From Schizochytrium sp. TIO01 (Eukaryota > Sar > Bigyra > Thraustochytrida > Thraustochytriidae), in contig SMSO01000004.1 of the NCBI GenBank assembly GCA_004764695.1, forward strand, positions 2,135,501 through 2,199,500: a DNA stretch of 64,000 bases, given 5' to 3'. The translations under genes were made by a program, and so were the position numbers. Below, in pieces: positions 33,118 to 44,892 of this stretch (position 1 is its first letter; each line of letters begins with the position of its first letter). Below the pieces are notes generated by a model, which searched no databases, had not been told where the DNA came from, and was given only the letters and a program-made list of their open reading frames with translations.

Positions 33118-34470
33118 ATGGCAACCATGGCGTCTCTTGCTGGTGCAACTCGTCCTGACGGAGGCCCTCTCCGCATTGTTGTAAAAATTGGTACCTCCAG
33201 CGTGCTTCAGGAAGGCACTAGCGGCGCCACGCAGCTCGCACTTGTGCATCTTGCCACCACTGTCGAAGTGCTCTCCAAGCTTCGCGATATGGGCCATGAT
33301 GTCGTTCTCGTGTCTTCAGGAGCCGTCGGCGCAGGATGCCAACGTGTTGGATTTCGCGAGAGACCTTCTGTTCTTGCTACACGTCAGGCACTCGCAGCAA
33401 TCGGTCAGGTCCACATTGTGGCCAAGTACGATGTTTTGTTTTCGTCTCTAGGTCATCAGTGCGCCCAAGTCCTACTCACGTACGAGAACTTCTTGGATCG
33501 CGTGCAATTTCTTAACGCCCGCAACACATTTGAAGAGCTATTTCGCATGGGTGCTATTCCGATCGTGAACGAAAATGACCCTGTGGGAATTCAGGAGATC
33601 AAGGCTGATAACGACAAGCTTGCGAGCATGGTAAGCAACATGATTGGTGCTGATTTGGTTTTCCTCATGACAGATGTCAACGGAGTCTACACTGCTAACC
33701 CCCGCACAGACCCGGATGCCAAGCGCCTTGAGCTTGTGAGCGATTTTGATGCCTTACGTGCTACGTGCAAACTTGGCAATGGAGATGATTCCGAATGGGG
33801 TACAGGAGGCATGGCTGCTAAGATCTCTGCAGCAGCACTCGCCACATCGCTTGGTGTGCGCACGGTCATCATGCACGCTGACGACTGCTCCAGGATTCCC
33901 TCTTATGTAGAAAAGGAGGTCATTGAAAAGACCAACCGCCGTAAGGGTAAGCCTGTGGCTGATGCCAAAGAGCGCTTTGATTTTGGCACCACCTTCGAGC
34001 GTAGCTTGCACCCTCCTCGTGAACGTAAGCGCTGGATTCGTAGTCTGCAGCGCCGTGGTACCATTACGGTTGATGACGGTGCTCGTAAGGCCGTGCAGAA
34101 CCGTAAGACCCTTTTCGCTGCCGGTGTGGTCTCTGTTGAAGGCAACTTCACCTCTTTTGAGTCTGTGGCTATTGTTGACCGTAATGGAGTTGAGATTGCC
34201 TATGGCTTGTCCAGCCTCAACTCCAGTGATGTGCGCCAAGTCATTGGTCTTCAGTCTGAACAGATTTATGAGCTTCTTGGACAGTCTGGAGTCATCATTG
34301 AGCGCGAGAACATGGATGTTTTGCTGCCCAAATCTCCTAGCCGTGAGGGTATCAATGACCAGGCTGGTACCGCCGACATTTCCAACGCTGATGCAGAAAC
34401 CGAGGTTGTTTCTGATTCCGGCAGCCGTGACGAAACCTTTGCATCTTTCGTGCCCTCAGCTGCCTTTTGA
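33118..34470 (+). CDS. PRO1: Glutamate 5-kinase with PUA domain
   Basis: Catalyses ATP-dependent phosphorylation of L-glutamate, the first step of proline synthesis, in the cytosol. A single 450-residue ORF. The amino-acid-kinase domain (about 18-285) has KIGTSSV, VSSGAVGAG, IPIVNENDPVG, ADNDKLASMV, LMTDVNGVYTANPR and WGTGGMAAKI, all hallmarks of the family. A PUA domain follows at about 312-380 (TITVDDGARKAV ... GNFTSFESVAIVD). The C-terminal 60 residues are acidic and Ser-rich. It is not fused to glutamyl-phosphate reductase, unlike P5CS of plants and animals, so it resembles the fungal/bacterial arrangement. Two starts, ATG at 33118 and at 33127 (AACCATGG), are both plausible. No introns. 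Confidence 0.97.
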   Translation: MATMASLAGATRPDGGPLRIVVKIGTSSVLQEGTSGATQLALVHLATTVEVLSKLRDMGHDVVLVSSGAVGAGCQRVGFRERPSVLATRQALAAIGQVHIVAKYDVLFSSLGHQCAQVLLTYENFLDRVQFLNARNTFEELFRMGAIPIVNENDPVGIQEIKADNDKLASMVSNMIGADLVFLMTDVNGVYTANPRTDPDAKRLELVSDFDALRATCKLGNGDDSEWGTGGMAAKISAAALATSLGVRTVIMHADDCSRIPSYVEKEVIEKTNRRKGKPVADAKERFDFGTTFERSLHPPRERKRWIRSLQRRGTITVDDGARKAVQNRKTLFAAGVVSVEGNFTSFESVAIVDRNGVEIAYGLSSLNSSDVRQVIGLQSEQIYELLGQSGVIIERENMDVLLPKSPSREGINDQAGTADISNADAETEVVSDSGSRDETFASFVPSAAF

Positions 34471-36971
34471 TCTTTGTCTTTGTCTTTGCGCTTTCTTTGA
34501 GCTTATACTCTGTCTTCACTTGTATCAACAGAGTTGTCACTGTTGACCACAAAAATCCATCAGTGTTTGCTTCTTTGCATATTTCTCCTGCTGCTGAACA
34601 TGCTGATACCTCTGTTGTTGTTTTACTGCATCTCGTGACTACTTGTCTGTCTGCCTACTTGCTCGCTTTCTTTGCGGAAGCACCAAATTTGCTCGTCGCT
34701 GTGAATACTGAATGGCCACAATTTATAAAAAGAAAAAAGAAAAAGAGAAGTACTTTGAAGAAAATGCACTGGGCTTTCCCTCACACGTGAATGAAAAGGA
34801 TGAATGTTCTCTGAACAACGCTCTAGCTACAGAAGACAATATTGAAATAATTCTTCCACCCGTGTACCCCGCACTACACCAATAAGATGTTCTACCTACT
34901 TGTGAGGTTTGCTTGCTAGGCCTTGCACTTCCTAAACCAACCAGTAGAATTGAAATAAAACCCACGATGTCAGTTTGTTTTCCTTTGTTTACTGCTTTGC
35001 AAGTATCTTCATCACTTCCGCCTGAGCCCCTTCGTTTAGGTTATTGTCTACCCCTAGAACTTCAGTTGAGCTGTTTTTGTATTATCTAAATCAGAAAGGC
35101 CATTTCCCTTTTCAAACGCTAATGATATGACCTCTGGCATTAAAAAAATAATATATGTGGAACCCGTCTCGTCCACCACCCACGAGTACCATCATATGTG
35201 CGAGGGCATAGAAGTTTCACCCTGTAGAATCGACTCTAACAGACACGTGACTAAAAAATCTTGCCCTACAAAATTAGAGATTACGACTGAATCTCTTGAA
35301 ACTTCAGTCTAAGTGAAAGGGACTCATGATTATTGTGCAAAGTTGATTTCATGTTTTCGTCAATGGCTTTGCATGTATGGCTTGTCAGCAATTTAATTAA
35401 ATATGACTAAAGAAATTCATAATGTTGATTCGCGAAAAACGTACTCTCTCAACCTGTTTTAACATAGTAATTGATGATTGCAGGATAGAATACATCATGT
35501 CTTACGTATAGTTTTGTTCTCAACTCTGCCATGAATCAATCCAAGTCGTGTTTTCTATTTTAAATTATTTTCTCAGGAAGATACCTAGCTAGGTGCCTAG
35601 GCACTATTTTTGTCTTCCTCATTTTATGAACGGCGCTAGATACCAGGTACCTAGTGCCAGCTGACCATTGTTGTTGGTAGGTACTTGCAGTGGTAGGGAC
35701 TATCTCTGTTCCCAATCCAGATCTGATATTGTGTTCCTTTACAGGGCCACGTGCTTGTAATGTCTTCCATCATGATAGGACTTTTCCATGTGTCGCAGTC
35801 TCCAGCATGCCTACTTTCGAACCAATACTAAGATTATCGCATGCTCGCCTTTCTCACCCTACCAAATCGGTGGTTGCTGCCATTTGGCCGAAGCAGAAGA
35901 GCCTCAGTGCTGACGTGGCTAGTCAGTTCGCCAGAATGGCCATGAACCACGCACGATGATTTGCACCGTCATTCATCCGCTTTGTGCCAAGAGGTCACGT
36001 TCGTTAGTTCCGGCTCGCCAAGCTTGCGTTCACGTGGGCCACCCCTGAATTGCATATTTTGCACAGATCGAACACCTTTCCCATTCTCGCTTAAGTCCCA
36101 AGCCAAAGCTTCTCTAACTATCACAGACGGATGATTCTGGTAAAGGCCAGATTTCATATCACCACGAATTGCGAGAGCGTTACCTCACCTTGGAACGAAT
36201 TAATTCGACGAACTTTTGCTCAACCAGTCCAGGACCCTCGTGGTGTTATTAACGCACAAATGTTCTGCATCGGGCCACGAACTGCTAGCGGACCAGGACC
36301 ACCCATGCATACATGATCGTGCCTCACGATCACTATCGTTATCGCCACAGGTACGACCATCATCACCATCGAATGCGTGAACTTTTAGAAGTCACGATGA
36401 CAACTTTTAACTTATACAAAGTACCTACTATAGTAGATCCATATATATGGTGTCATACTACAAATGAGTGAGCGAGTGAGTGAGCGCTCTCGACACCGCG
36501 TCCCTTAACACGCATCCACGGGCGACTGAAGAAACCTGAGGCAGGGCTTCCAGAGGCCTGCTCCAAGGCCAAGACTCGTCTGGGTTCTCCAGGGGGCTGT
36601 GCCGGTGGCGCCTGTCCTGAGAAACGCACTCTGAAGTGGCCGGAGTGCCTCGGATAACACGCGTTTCGTGGCGGCTAGACGGGTATCGCGGCGTAGCAGT
36701 TAATATAGGCACCCCCTCGCTAAAGTTTCCAAGTTTTGCAAAAGGAAGTAACTAACAGAAAGGAAAGAGTGAGGTGAGTCAACGACATTTGCAAGTTTAC
36801 CGACTGGAACCACTTGTCAAGCAAGCACGCATGCAGAGGAGCTAGCTAGCGAGCAGGCGGGGTTGCCAGCGAGTGAGCGAGCGAGCCAGACAGTCACGCA
36901 CAGAAGCTTGGCGAGCTTTGGAGCCCATAGCCACGCTTTTGGGGAAACACAAGAGCGTAGTTCTGCTGCCC

Positions 36972-37195
36972 ACAGTAGAGTATACACACGTACAGTAGAG
37001 TATACACCTTCAAAGTGCAGTATAGACTGATTGATAAGTGAACTATTGCGCTATATTCTATAGTACTCGCCCATTCCCCACCGTGGCGTGCACCCCAGAC
37101 TGCACAGTAGAGTAAACGAATAGTGTAGTGTGAAGTTTCGTATACTGCACTTGTGCTGCGTAGTGCAAGTGGGGTATAAGTTATACTCTACAGTA
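36972..37195. promoter_or_regulatory. ACAGTAGAGTATA motif cluster upstream of inositol kinase
   Basis: ACAGTAGAGTATAC occurs at 36972 and again 20 bases later at 36992. A near copy (ACAGTAGAGTAAAC) lies at 37104, and the inverted form TATACTCTACAGTA at 37182. A second pair, GTGCAGTATA at 37015 and its inverse TATACTGCAC at 37141, nests inside. The layout is roughly mirror-symmetric and lies several hundred bases upstream of the first kinase ATG. It could be a set of factor-binding sites or a potential cruciform. Confidence 0.6.
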
Positions 37196-37805
37196 ACGTT
37201 CCACAGGCCGTCTCGCTCGAGATCCATCTGGAGGCCTTCTCGCAGACCTCCAAAGCGCTCCGCTGCGAGGTTCGCTCGGTGCACGGACTTCTTTTGCGAT
37301 CCAACGCGGCCCGCAAATCATCCCAGAGCGCAGCGCCAACTCTGCACACGCACGCCAAGAGACCCTGGACGCCGCGACGCCGCGCGAGGCGCCAAGAGGC
37401 CTCCGCGGAATCCAGCGCAGCGGACCTTCGACGTCGCAGACCCCGCCCAAGCGCGAGTTCCGCGCTCCCGGAAGCAACGTGAGCAGCGAGACGACGCGTG
37501 CAGGGGCCTCTGGGAGGTTCGGATCGAGACGCCAAGGCTCTGTTGTGGATCCCACCTCGAGGCTGGTGAAATTGGCGTCGGGCGGTGAGCGGGAGGATCT
37601 AGAGAAGGAGCTGGACGAGGCGAACTACATCGAGGAATACGACGAAAGAGATTTCGAGAGGGACTTTGAAAGCAGCGAAGAAAAACCTAAAAGGACCTGG
37701 AAAGGACCTTTCAAGGTTGGCTGTGAAAGAAGTGAGAGACTTACGAGGGTACAGTGGCGCGTGCGTGAGAATCTTGCAAAGGTTTTCAGACGGCGTGGCA
37801 AACAG

Positions 37806-37808
37806 CAT

Positions 37809-37855
<47 letters not shown>
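37806..37855. repeat. (CAT)n(CAG)n trinucleotide run
   Basis: A CAT run of about 7-8 units passes into a CAG/CAA run of about 9. In the open frame upstream of the kinase it would encode consecutive His then Gln residues. Confidence 0.9.
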
Positions 37856-37961
37856 TCAAAAACTAGTACACGAGGAGCAACAACAAGAAGAAGAGGAAGG
37901 AGTTTGGCACGAGGACGAAGAGGATCTTGAAGAGGTTGAAGAACTTACGAGAGACTCGAAA

Positions 37962-39800
37962 ATGGTCTCGGATAACCAAATGAAGGCCGCAGCAGGGTTT
38001 GCTGGTGCTTGTGCGGTAGCGTTTTTGCTGTATAGGAGGTTCGAAGACAACAAGATCAAGCGCCATGTTGGATCGAGATCTTCTTCCGCAAAGTCTAGCT
38101 CTGCGTCTGAAGCACCGAGTGCTGGTAAGGTGGCGGCTCTGGATGCAGTCGGAGGCCATGGTAGCAAGAAAGACAAGGGCCCGCCCATCTTAGTACAGGA
38201 TGGCATCATTCTCAAACCATTCCAACCCGCACAGCCTGGCAAGGGTAAGAGCCGTGGTGAGATGGAGGCTGACTTTTACAAGGAGGTCACCGAAAAGAAT
38301 GAGGCTATCAAGCCATTTATTCCAAAGTACCATGGCCTCGCTCGCCTTGATGACGCCATTTACCTCAAGATGGAGAACCTGACATACGGCCTCGAAGAGC
38401 CCTGCATTCTCGATCTGAAAATGGGCCAGCAAACTTACGATGAGACCGCATCCCCAGAGAAGATGGCCCGTGAGAAGAAAAAGTACCCACCCCAGGAAAC
38501 GATTGGATTTCGCATTGTTGGCATGAAGGTATATCGCCGTAGTACAGGCGATGTGTACAAGTCCAGCCGTGATTGGGCCATGAGTATCACTGAGGACAGC
38601 ATGCCGAACGCCATTGAACAATTCTTCTTTGATGGCCGTATGCTACGCCATGGTCTGATGGAACAGGTGGTTGGCCAGCTTGACCTTATTGAGGAGATGC
38701 TGCGCAAGCACCCCAAATGGCGAATGTATGGTAGTTCCCTTCTAGTTGTTTACGATGGTAAGGCTGAGAAGCCGAAGGTACATGTTCGCATGATTGACTT
38801 TGCTCACGTTTTCCCTATCAAAGATGGTGGGGTTGACTCGGGATATCTGCACGGTCTTAAGTTCCTGCGTACCTGTCTGACAGCAAGTCTAAGCCGTGCC
38901 GCTCCTCGTTGCGGACCGGCCCAGGTCGGCGGTGCCCATGGCAACATCTCCTCCCAGGGGGGCGAGATTGTCAAGCGAGAGGACAAGAAGGAGCAGTTTG
39001 ATGTGGAAGTTGCTTTCTACCGCAAAGCCTGGGATCCCAAGTCCCCTGATACTCTATCGAAAATCATGCCCAAGTTGATTCGTGTAAACGAGGATGTCTC
39101 CCCGCGTGAATTGGTAATTTCTGACGCCACGGAACTTGTTCGCAAAACTTCATTAGACCCTCTGGCCAATGAGGCTGTCTCGATTATGGACATAAAGCTA
39201 GGCTACCGCTCTTTCCGTGCTGATTGTCCAAACGATCCCAAAACAGAGTATTACACAAAGTATGCCACCTTTGAGCAGGAATTGAGTGCAGGACGCGCCG
39301 AAGCCATCTGGAAGACTCTTATTGGTAACAAGTACGGACCACGCTCACTTTACGAGGGCAAACTTGGTAAGCGTGATTACTTGACCTTCCGTGATGCAAC
39401 AACTACCTCAATGGAGCTTGGCTTTCGTCTTACCGCGTTGGTTCACGGCGACTATCGCGTATCTCAGAATGAGTCGCGTAGCATTGAGACGCGCATTCAA
39501 TTCCTTGAGCGTCTCGAGCACTACCTGTACAACGAAGAAGGTTTTGATCTAAAGGTTGCAAAACAGTTTGTTAAGGAGCTTGGCAAAGTTCGAGATGCAA
39601 TTAATGGATCCCGCATGTTTCCCGAATACGAGCTTGTCGGCACATCTCTTCTTTTCCTTCACGCCAATGGCAAGGCTGCAATTCGTTTCATTGACTTTGC
39701 CAATTCGGAGCCTTCGTCTGTGGCTGACCAAAATGGCATTCTTACGGGTGTGCAACTGCTTACGATGGCAATTGAGGAGCTTTTGCAAAAGTATTCTTAA
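37962..39800 (+). CDS. Tandem inositol polyphosphate kinase, IPMK-like plus IP3K-like
   Basis: From the first in-frame ATG the product has 612 residues. Residues 9-27 form a likely membrane helix (AAGFAGACAVAFLLY) followed by basic residues. Kinase domain 1 (about 70-310) has PCILDLKMG (P-x3-D-x-K-x-G), TIGFRIVGMKVY, GSSLLVVYD, MIDFAHVFPI and SGYLHGLKFL, closest to inositol polyphosphate multikinase. Domain 2 (about 330-612) has SIMDIKLGYRSF, KRDYLTFRDATTTSMELGFR, GTSLLFLHANG and RFIDFAN, closer to IP3 3-kinases. Both keep the catalytic D-x-K-x-G, SLL and IDF elements, so both may be active on soluble inositol phosphates. The frame stays open upstream to a stop at 37194, with no ATG, and codes a charged, His/Gln-rich stretch. 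A longer N-terminus from an upstream exon is therefore possible. Confidence 0.9.
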   Translation: MVSDNQMKAAAGFAGACAVAFLLYRRFEDNKIKRHVGSRSSSAKSSSASEAPSAGKVAALDAVGGHGSKKDKGPPILVQDGIILKPFQPAQPGKGKSRGEMEADFYKEVTEKNEAIKPFIPKYHGLARLDDAIYLKMENLTYGLEEPCILDLKMGQQTYDETASPEKMAREKKKYPPQETIGFRIVGMKVYRRSTGDVYKSSRDWAMSITEDSMPNAIEQFFFDGRMLRHGLMEQVVGQLDLIEEMLRKHPKWRMYGSSLLVVYDGKAEKPKVHVRMIDFAHVFPIKDGGVDSGYLHGLKFLRTCLTASLSRAAPRCGPAQVGGAHGNISSQGGEIVKREDKKEQFDVEVAFYRKAWDPKSPDTLSKIMPKLIRVNEDVSPRELVISDATELVRKTSLDPLANEAVSIMDIKLGYRSFRADCPNDPKTEYYTKYATFEQELSAGRAEAIWKTLIGNKYGPRSLYEGKLGKRDYLTFRDATTTSMELGFRLTALVHGDYRVSQNESRSIETRIQFLERLEHYLYNEEGFDLKVAKQFVKELGKVRDAINGSRMFPEYELVGTSLLFLHANGKAAIRFIDFANSEPSSVADQNGILTGVQLLTMAIEELLQKYS

Positions 39801-42800
39801 GTCCCTCTTGTTCAGTTGCCTCACTAGTGTTGGCATGCATCATCTCGCATCCTACCCTGGGTTCATTTGATAACTTTTTTACAAATTCGCACCTGTTTCC
39901 CAAATCGAATAGTATCATGTGCAGACGAGGATCAGCCTGGAAAAATTGTTTCGGTAGGAACTACTTAGCTGCTTGTCTTTCAGTTTTACTTTTGAGTGTT
40001 CTGCTTGCATGCTCTTCTACAGCAGGAACTATGTGCCTTGGTGCATTCATCTTCACAAAAAACACAAAAGTCCAAACTATCTTCAAGTTACATTTAATCA
40101 ACATTCTCCATAATAGTAAGAGACTGCGATTTCTCAGAATTTAATTCTTAAAGAACTCATTTCTGTCAACTATGCGTTAACTTCGTGTCTGTAAATGGGA
40201 TCGAATGCATTTTTTACAATGGATAGGATTTTGTCATACCTATCGATTGATCAAAACCTTTCCTACATTGTAGATTATTACTCAATATGGTTCAAACGTT
40301 TGGAAATCCTTTTGTTTGTATGTAATTCCCTACTATTGAAATGTTCTTTTCTCTCATTACACAAAGTGCCATATAACTGGCAAGCGACATATTTTATTTA
40401 TGTTTGTATGAGTCGGGCTGCTTTGTCAGCAGTCTCATACATTCGAAAGCTCAAATACGATGCATCAGTATATAGGAGATTTTAAAAAGAATGTGGTAGT
40501 CCTTGTTTTAATACAACTTCAGTATCATTTTCGATTTGGGTGAAAAGGGAAGGAGCCATCTCGATCAATTGCAGCATCTGATTTCAAGCATGGGAATTTT
40601 GTTTCGTAAAGCTTATGACTGCTTTGTGAGATACTTGTTATGTTTGTGCCATGCACTAAAAATTTCTAATGATTGTGAAGTACGTAGATAGTTATGGTTT
40701 TGCAGTGTATTGAGTGCTATGACTGCATGCATAGTGTTCAATAAACTTGTGTAGTTGTTGAAAATTGATTCTAGGCTGATTATGGAATTAAAGGCTCAAA
40801 GAAGCTTTAGGAGGGTTTGATTAAGTTGTGCTTTAAGAGTTAGCAATCTACTGGTTATGGAGATTGATACGAGGACAAACAAGGCTAGGAGATTTGACCT
40901 GTAGTTAACACAATGGAAGGGGTCTTTTCAAGCATTACTTCAGAGTATATTACGCCTAATGCTATTAAACATGGGTCAGATTTTGTTTCTGTTATGTTCC
41001 CAACCACGTATCTGGTTGTTTAGTTCTGATCCTCTTCAAATTTTAAATCTTTGAGGATTTTACAGTGGCATGCGAAGAACACTAGCAATGTCTTCTCCAG
41101 TGTAACCTTCGATCGGAAATTTCAGCATCAGTGGAGAGAACGTTATCCTAGATACGCCGCAACAGTTTGATCATGTCTGCTATGCCAGAAAGTCCCCTTG
41201 AGCAGTTGGAAACATGAACGTATCATAGAATCTGGAGCTGTACCGTTGTAATTTTGAAACCAGTCGCACAAATTTAGCATTTTCCTCTAAAACAAGAACC
41301 CCGCTGAGACCTTCAATTGAAGGAACTAGTGAACAAGATATTTGCTAGAGTCCTAAGCATCCCTTTGGAAAAAACTCATGAATCTAGAGCTTGCAATGGA
41401 GTAGACCTAGACAGCTAGACCTGTGTGGTCGCGAAGTCAACATAAGTAAGAATTGACACTTGTTCAATAGCTTCAAGTGCAGTGTACTCTAAAGTAATGT
41501 TTGGAAAGGTAGGTGAAGCTGATCCGTCAATTCTGCCTAACACAGCTCAAGAATGTCTAGTAAGTCTCCTAATTTGCGCACGAATCGGTCTGCCTTGGAG
41601 TTGAATTACAAGGACAGCAGTTCGCTAACTCTTAAAACCAACCTCCCTAAAGCTTTCATTTTCATGGGCAACCTCTAGCTACCCAGGTTCATCTTTCAGC
41701 AGATTCGGGATTAAAAGATACAAATACAATACTTTGGCATTCCGTTGTGAGATATTATGGAGAACATATCCGATACTCGTTGTATATACAAACATATATA
41801 TAATTTGTTTTGACTCTCATAAAATGTTGCATCGAATTTTGATATACAATTGATGAAGAAACCAATCACTCGTAAAACATCTTGCACTACATACTGGTTC
41901 AGATTCATCATTGAAAAGAAAAGTCTATGTTTCATCAGGTTCTTTGTCAAATCTCGATACCCCTGTCATGAATGCATAGTAGAAAGAATCCTGACTTAGA
42001 TGAAACTAGATGCCTATTCGGCAAACCTCAATCCTTGTCTCTTATGTGTAGACATGTTGCATGTTACTTGAAAGGGTGAAGGACCGAACTATTTTTGTCC
42101 AAAATGTCCGCCTTTAAGTTCTAGAGATTGGTTTTATTCCAAAACCCTACGTTGTGAAGGAGTTCTCGGCAGAAGTATCATGTGCATCCCGGAGTCACCC
42201 TTGAAACCACAGAAGAAAGAGACCGATGTGATTTATGACTCCTTTCAATAGAGTAGGTCGAAAGGCTCCATTATCTCGAGTGTCACTTGAACATGATGAA
42301 ACGCAAACTTGATGTCCAACTTGCCTTCGTGTCAATAATGATGTATTTCTGAGTCTGTACAACATAAGAGTTTCGTGATGAGTTCGTAACAAAGAACTTT
42401 GAGTATTGCATGTCTACTTCTGTGTGAAACGCATTGCATTTCACAGAAAGGAAGGCATTTCCCTACAGGTCGCTAGACCCCCCTGCACACCTTTTCTTTT
42501 ACAGAACATCAGGTAATTCGGGACTGTCTGGGACGAATAAGAACCCAACGCAGCAATCGTTCGCATCAAAACATTTCAGCCCCTCGTTGCCGTAATGCTG
42601 AGATTCGCAATCGCACGGGGCTAACGCACAAGCTCTATTGGTTTATAGAATTCGTAGTAAAAGGCAGACACTTTATTCTCCCAAGATGGCAAGGACCATG
42701 CTGATTGCAAAACTCTCAATAAAGGTCTCGGCACACCAGTACGAGTAAGAAGCCGTCGAGTATTGGAGCGCTGAATGGGTTGCCAAACAGGACGGTGAGG

Positions 42801-44840
42801 TCTTCCTTGCTGGTTCGAGTCGGTCGTGCATCCTGAGCTTGCTCAGTCTTGCTAGAAATAAATGACCGACCATTGTCACAATTCAATTTCATAATCAGTC
42901 AGTCAATCAATCAATTCTTTTTTGAAAACATGAAAACAGAAAAGCACTAGGAGGTGTGAAAAAGGACCTCCATTTCCTACAAAAGTCAGCACAAAGAGCT
43001 GTCTGACTCAAGCTGACTTGCGCTGACTAGCTAGGTTTGCCGCCTAAAGAGAAAATTAAACGCTGGAGAAAATCGCGGTTTCAAACCTTTGGTGGTGCTC
43101 CTTTAAACATAGAAAAGAGGAAAAGAGTTTTATATGAAAATAGAAAGAAATTAGAAGAAAGATAAATAAAGTTTCAATATCAAATTAAGAAAGAAGAATA
43201 TGAAATCAAAAGTAGTCTGGGATCTGTAGTATATTTTCAGAGGAGATGGTTGAAGGTCATTAAGGTATGCAGCTTTGGGGCGGGTTCCTGCTAGAAGAGT
43301 CAAACACTGAGTGTTATTTTTATGTTATTTTATTCTACTCATTTCCTATACAACATCGACAACCATGGCTTGAACTTGAAAATAACGATTTAATCTTTGT
43401 TTTCTAATCAAAATAAAAATTGTTCTCTACAAAATTTAATTAGAAAGTAATCTGTTTCTACGCATGCCATGGAAGGAATAAATCGCGGAAAAACTAATTG
43501 GCAACTTTTGGGGATAGAAATGGAAAACAATTCAAGCAGGGGACAATATTTTTTTTTCATTGCATAAACCAGCACGTTTTGTAACCAGGCCTGTCAATGA
43601 AGGAAGAAGAAATAAATCCTTCTTTACTGTTATATTTTGTTCTAAAACCAACTAATTGAAAAGAAAACTTCTTGACCTTGAAAAGACTGCGTTATATTGA
43701 TTTTTGTAGAGGTTTCACATCAAGAAACGAGAATAAAAGCTTCAACGACAACGTATAATTCGAGTCTACTCTATAAATTATCATCTTCCTACCTGTCTTC
43801 TACGCTGCCAAAGTACCTGAGTTCTCAGAACTAGACAAAGCAACCCAGAACGAGGATGGAAAAGACCAGCTCTTATCGTCTATTTCATGATGGCGATTAC
43901 CAAATGATGACAAATTTCCTAAAAGGGATCGACGCGGCGTGGGAAACAGAATACCATCAGAAGTTAGTTGGCAAGGGTTTGCGACTTGACTATTGTTAGT
44001 GGAAGAACGCAAATGCTGCCTGCTTCTGTAGGCCATCGTCGGTGTACACAAACTCAGAACCAGCATTGAAGAGTAATAGAAAGCTTCCCTAAGGCATCTC
44101 GTCCAGTGAAAAGTCGAGGGTCTTTCCTGGTTTAGCCCGCATCTCTCGAGTGTGGTCTGAGGATTTGGTAGATTATATAGTTTGCGATGGCGCTGTTAGA
44201 TTCAATCAAGAAAACTAAGGTATGCTTATCTAAAGATCTTGATCCAGGGTTAGGTAGTTTTTGTATATTTTGTTTTATAGAATGTAATTCATTGTAGCTT
44301 CCGCAAAGCAGCATACTTCGTCAAGCAAATAAATGAAGAACTCAGGTATATTTCTTCTGAAGATCCACGCAACTGGGCACTTGGTTTCATTTGGCCCATG
44401 CAGATCATCCAAGTTTAGACTGGAGATTGAAAGCAACGATTAAGAGCCGCGGCAAATGGGCCTTGACAAAGGGCAACCATCCATTGCAGCGTGTCGTGGC
44501 GTAGCCAAATAAATGAGAATTGATAATTCTTGGCCTGTTGAAAGTGCTTCTTCTCGGGTGCAGCGAAATCGAAGAAAATAGTAGGTCATTATGTACTGTT
44601 ACTGGAGTAAAGTAGCATTTTGTTTTGCTTTGATTTCTTGAAAACCTCTAAAGCCAGACCAGGCGTATGTTTGACTAATGCCCTCTTTCCACATATTCTT
44701 ATTATTTTTGGCACTCCTAATTCTTCATAACTGCGTATGTTTGCAAATGCATCATTTCTTCTAATACACGGAAAATATCACATCACACTGCAGCATAAAA
44801 AACTTTCTTTGTTGAAAGAAACAAATAAAACAAAAAACAA
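39801..44840. other. AT-rich noncoding stretch
   Basis: The first 300-600 bases are probably the 3' UTR of the inositol kinase. The rest is AT-rich with short unbiased ORFs (for example 40195-40485) and no recognisable domain. A cluster of four GCTGACT/AGTCAGC words occurs at 42984-43030. Nothing else could be supported. Confidence 0.5.
42984..43030. repeat. Cluster of AGTCAGC / GCTGACT words
   Basis: Within about 47 bases: AAAGTCAGCAC, CTGACTCA, AGCTGACTTG and CGCTGACTAG, in both orientations. It is the densest site of a motif dispersed over the right arm. Confidence 0.6.
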
Positions 44841-44847
44841 AAAAACC

Positions 44848-44892
44848 AGTAGGTAGATAGGTAGGTAGGTAGGTAAGTAGGTAGGTAGGTAG
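44848..44892. repeat. (TAGG)n imperfect microsatellite
   Basis: About eleven units of TAGG/TAGA with a few substitutions. Confidence 0.85.

Larger units (their letters stand above)
34471..37961. other. Intergenic region and upstream leader of the kinase gene
   Basis: About 3.5 kb. The first few hundred bases are probably the 3' UTR of glutamate 5-kinase. At 35585-35680 short palindromes rich in CTAG and TACC occur (for example GTGCCTAGGCAC). At 36972-37195 a cluster of related motifs precedes the inositol kinase gene. From 37197 the kinase frame is open without any ATG up to 37962. Small ATG ORFs elsewhere are unconvincing. Confidence 0.55.

Noticed and set aside
33754-34239. 161-codon minus-strand ORF
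   Set aside because: Antisense shadow of the glutamate 5-kinase PUA region.
42807-42830. GGTTCGAGTCGG, similar to a tRNA B box
   Set aside because: No A box or cloverleaf arms at proper spacing upstream or downstream.
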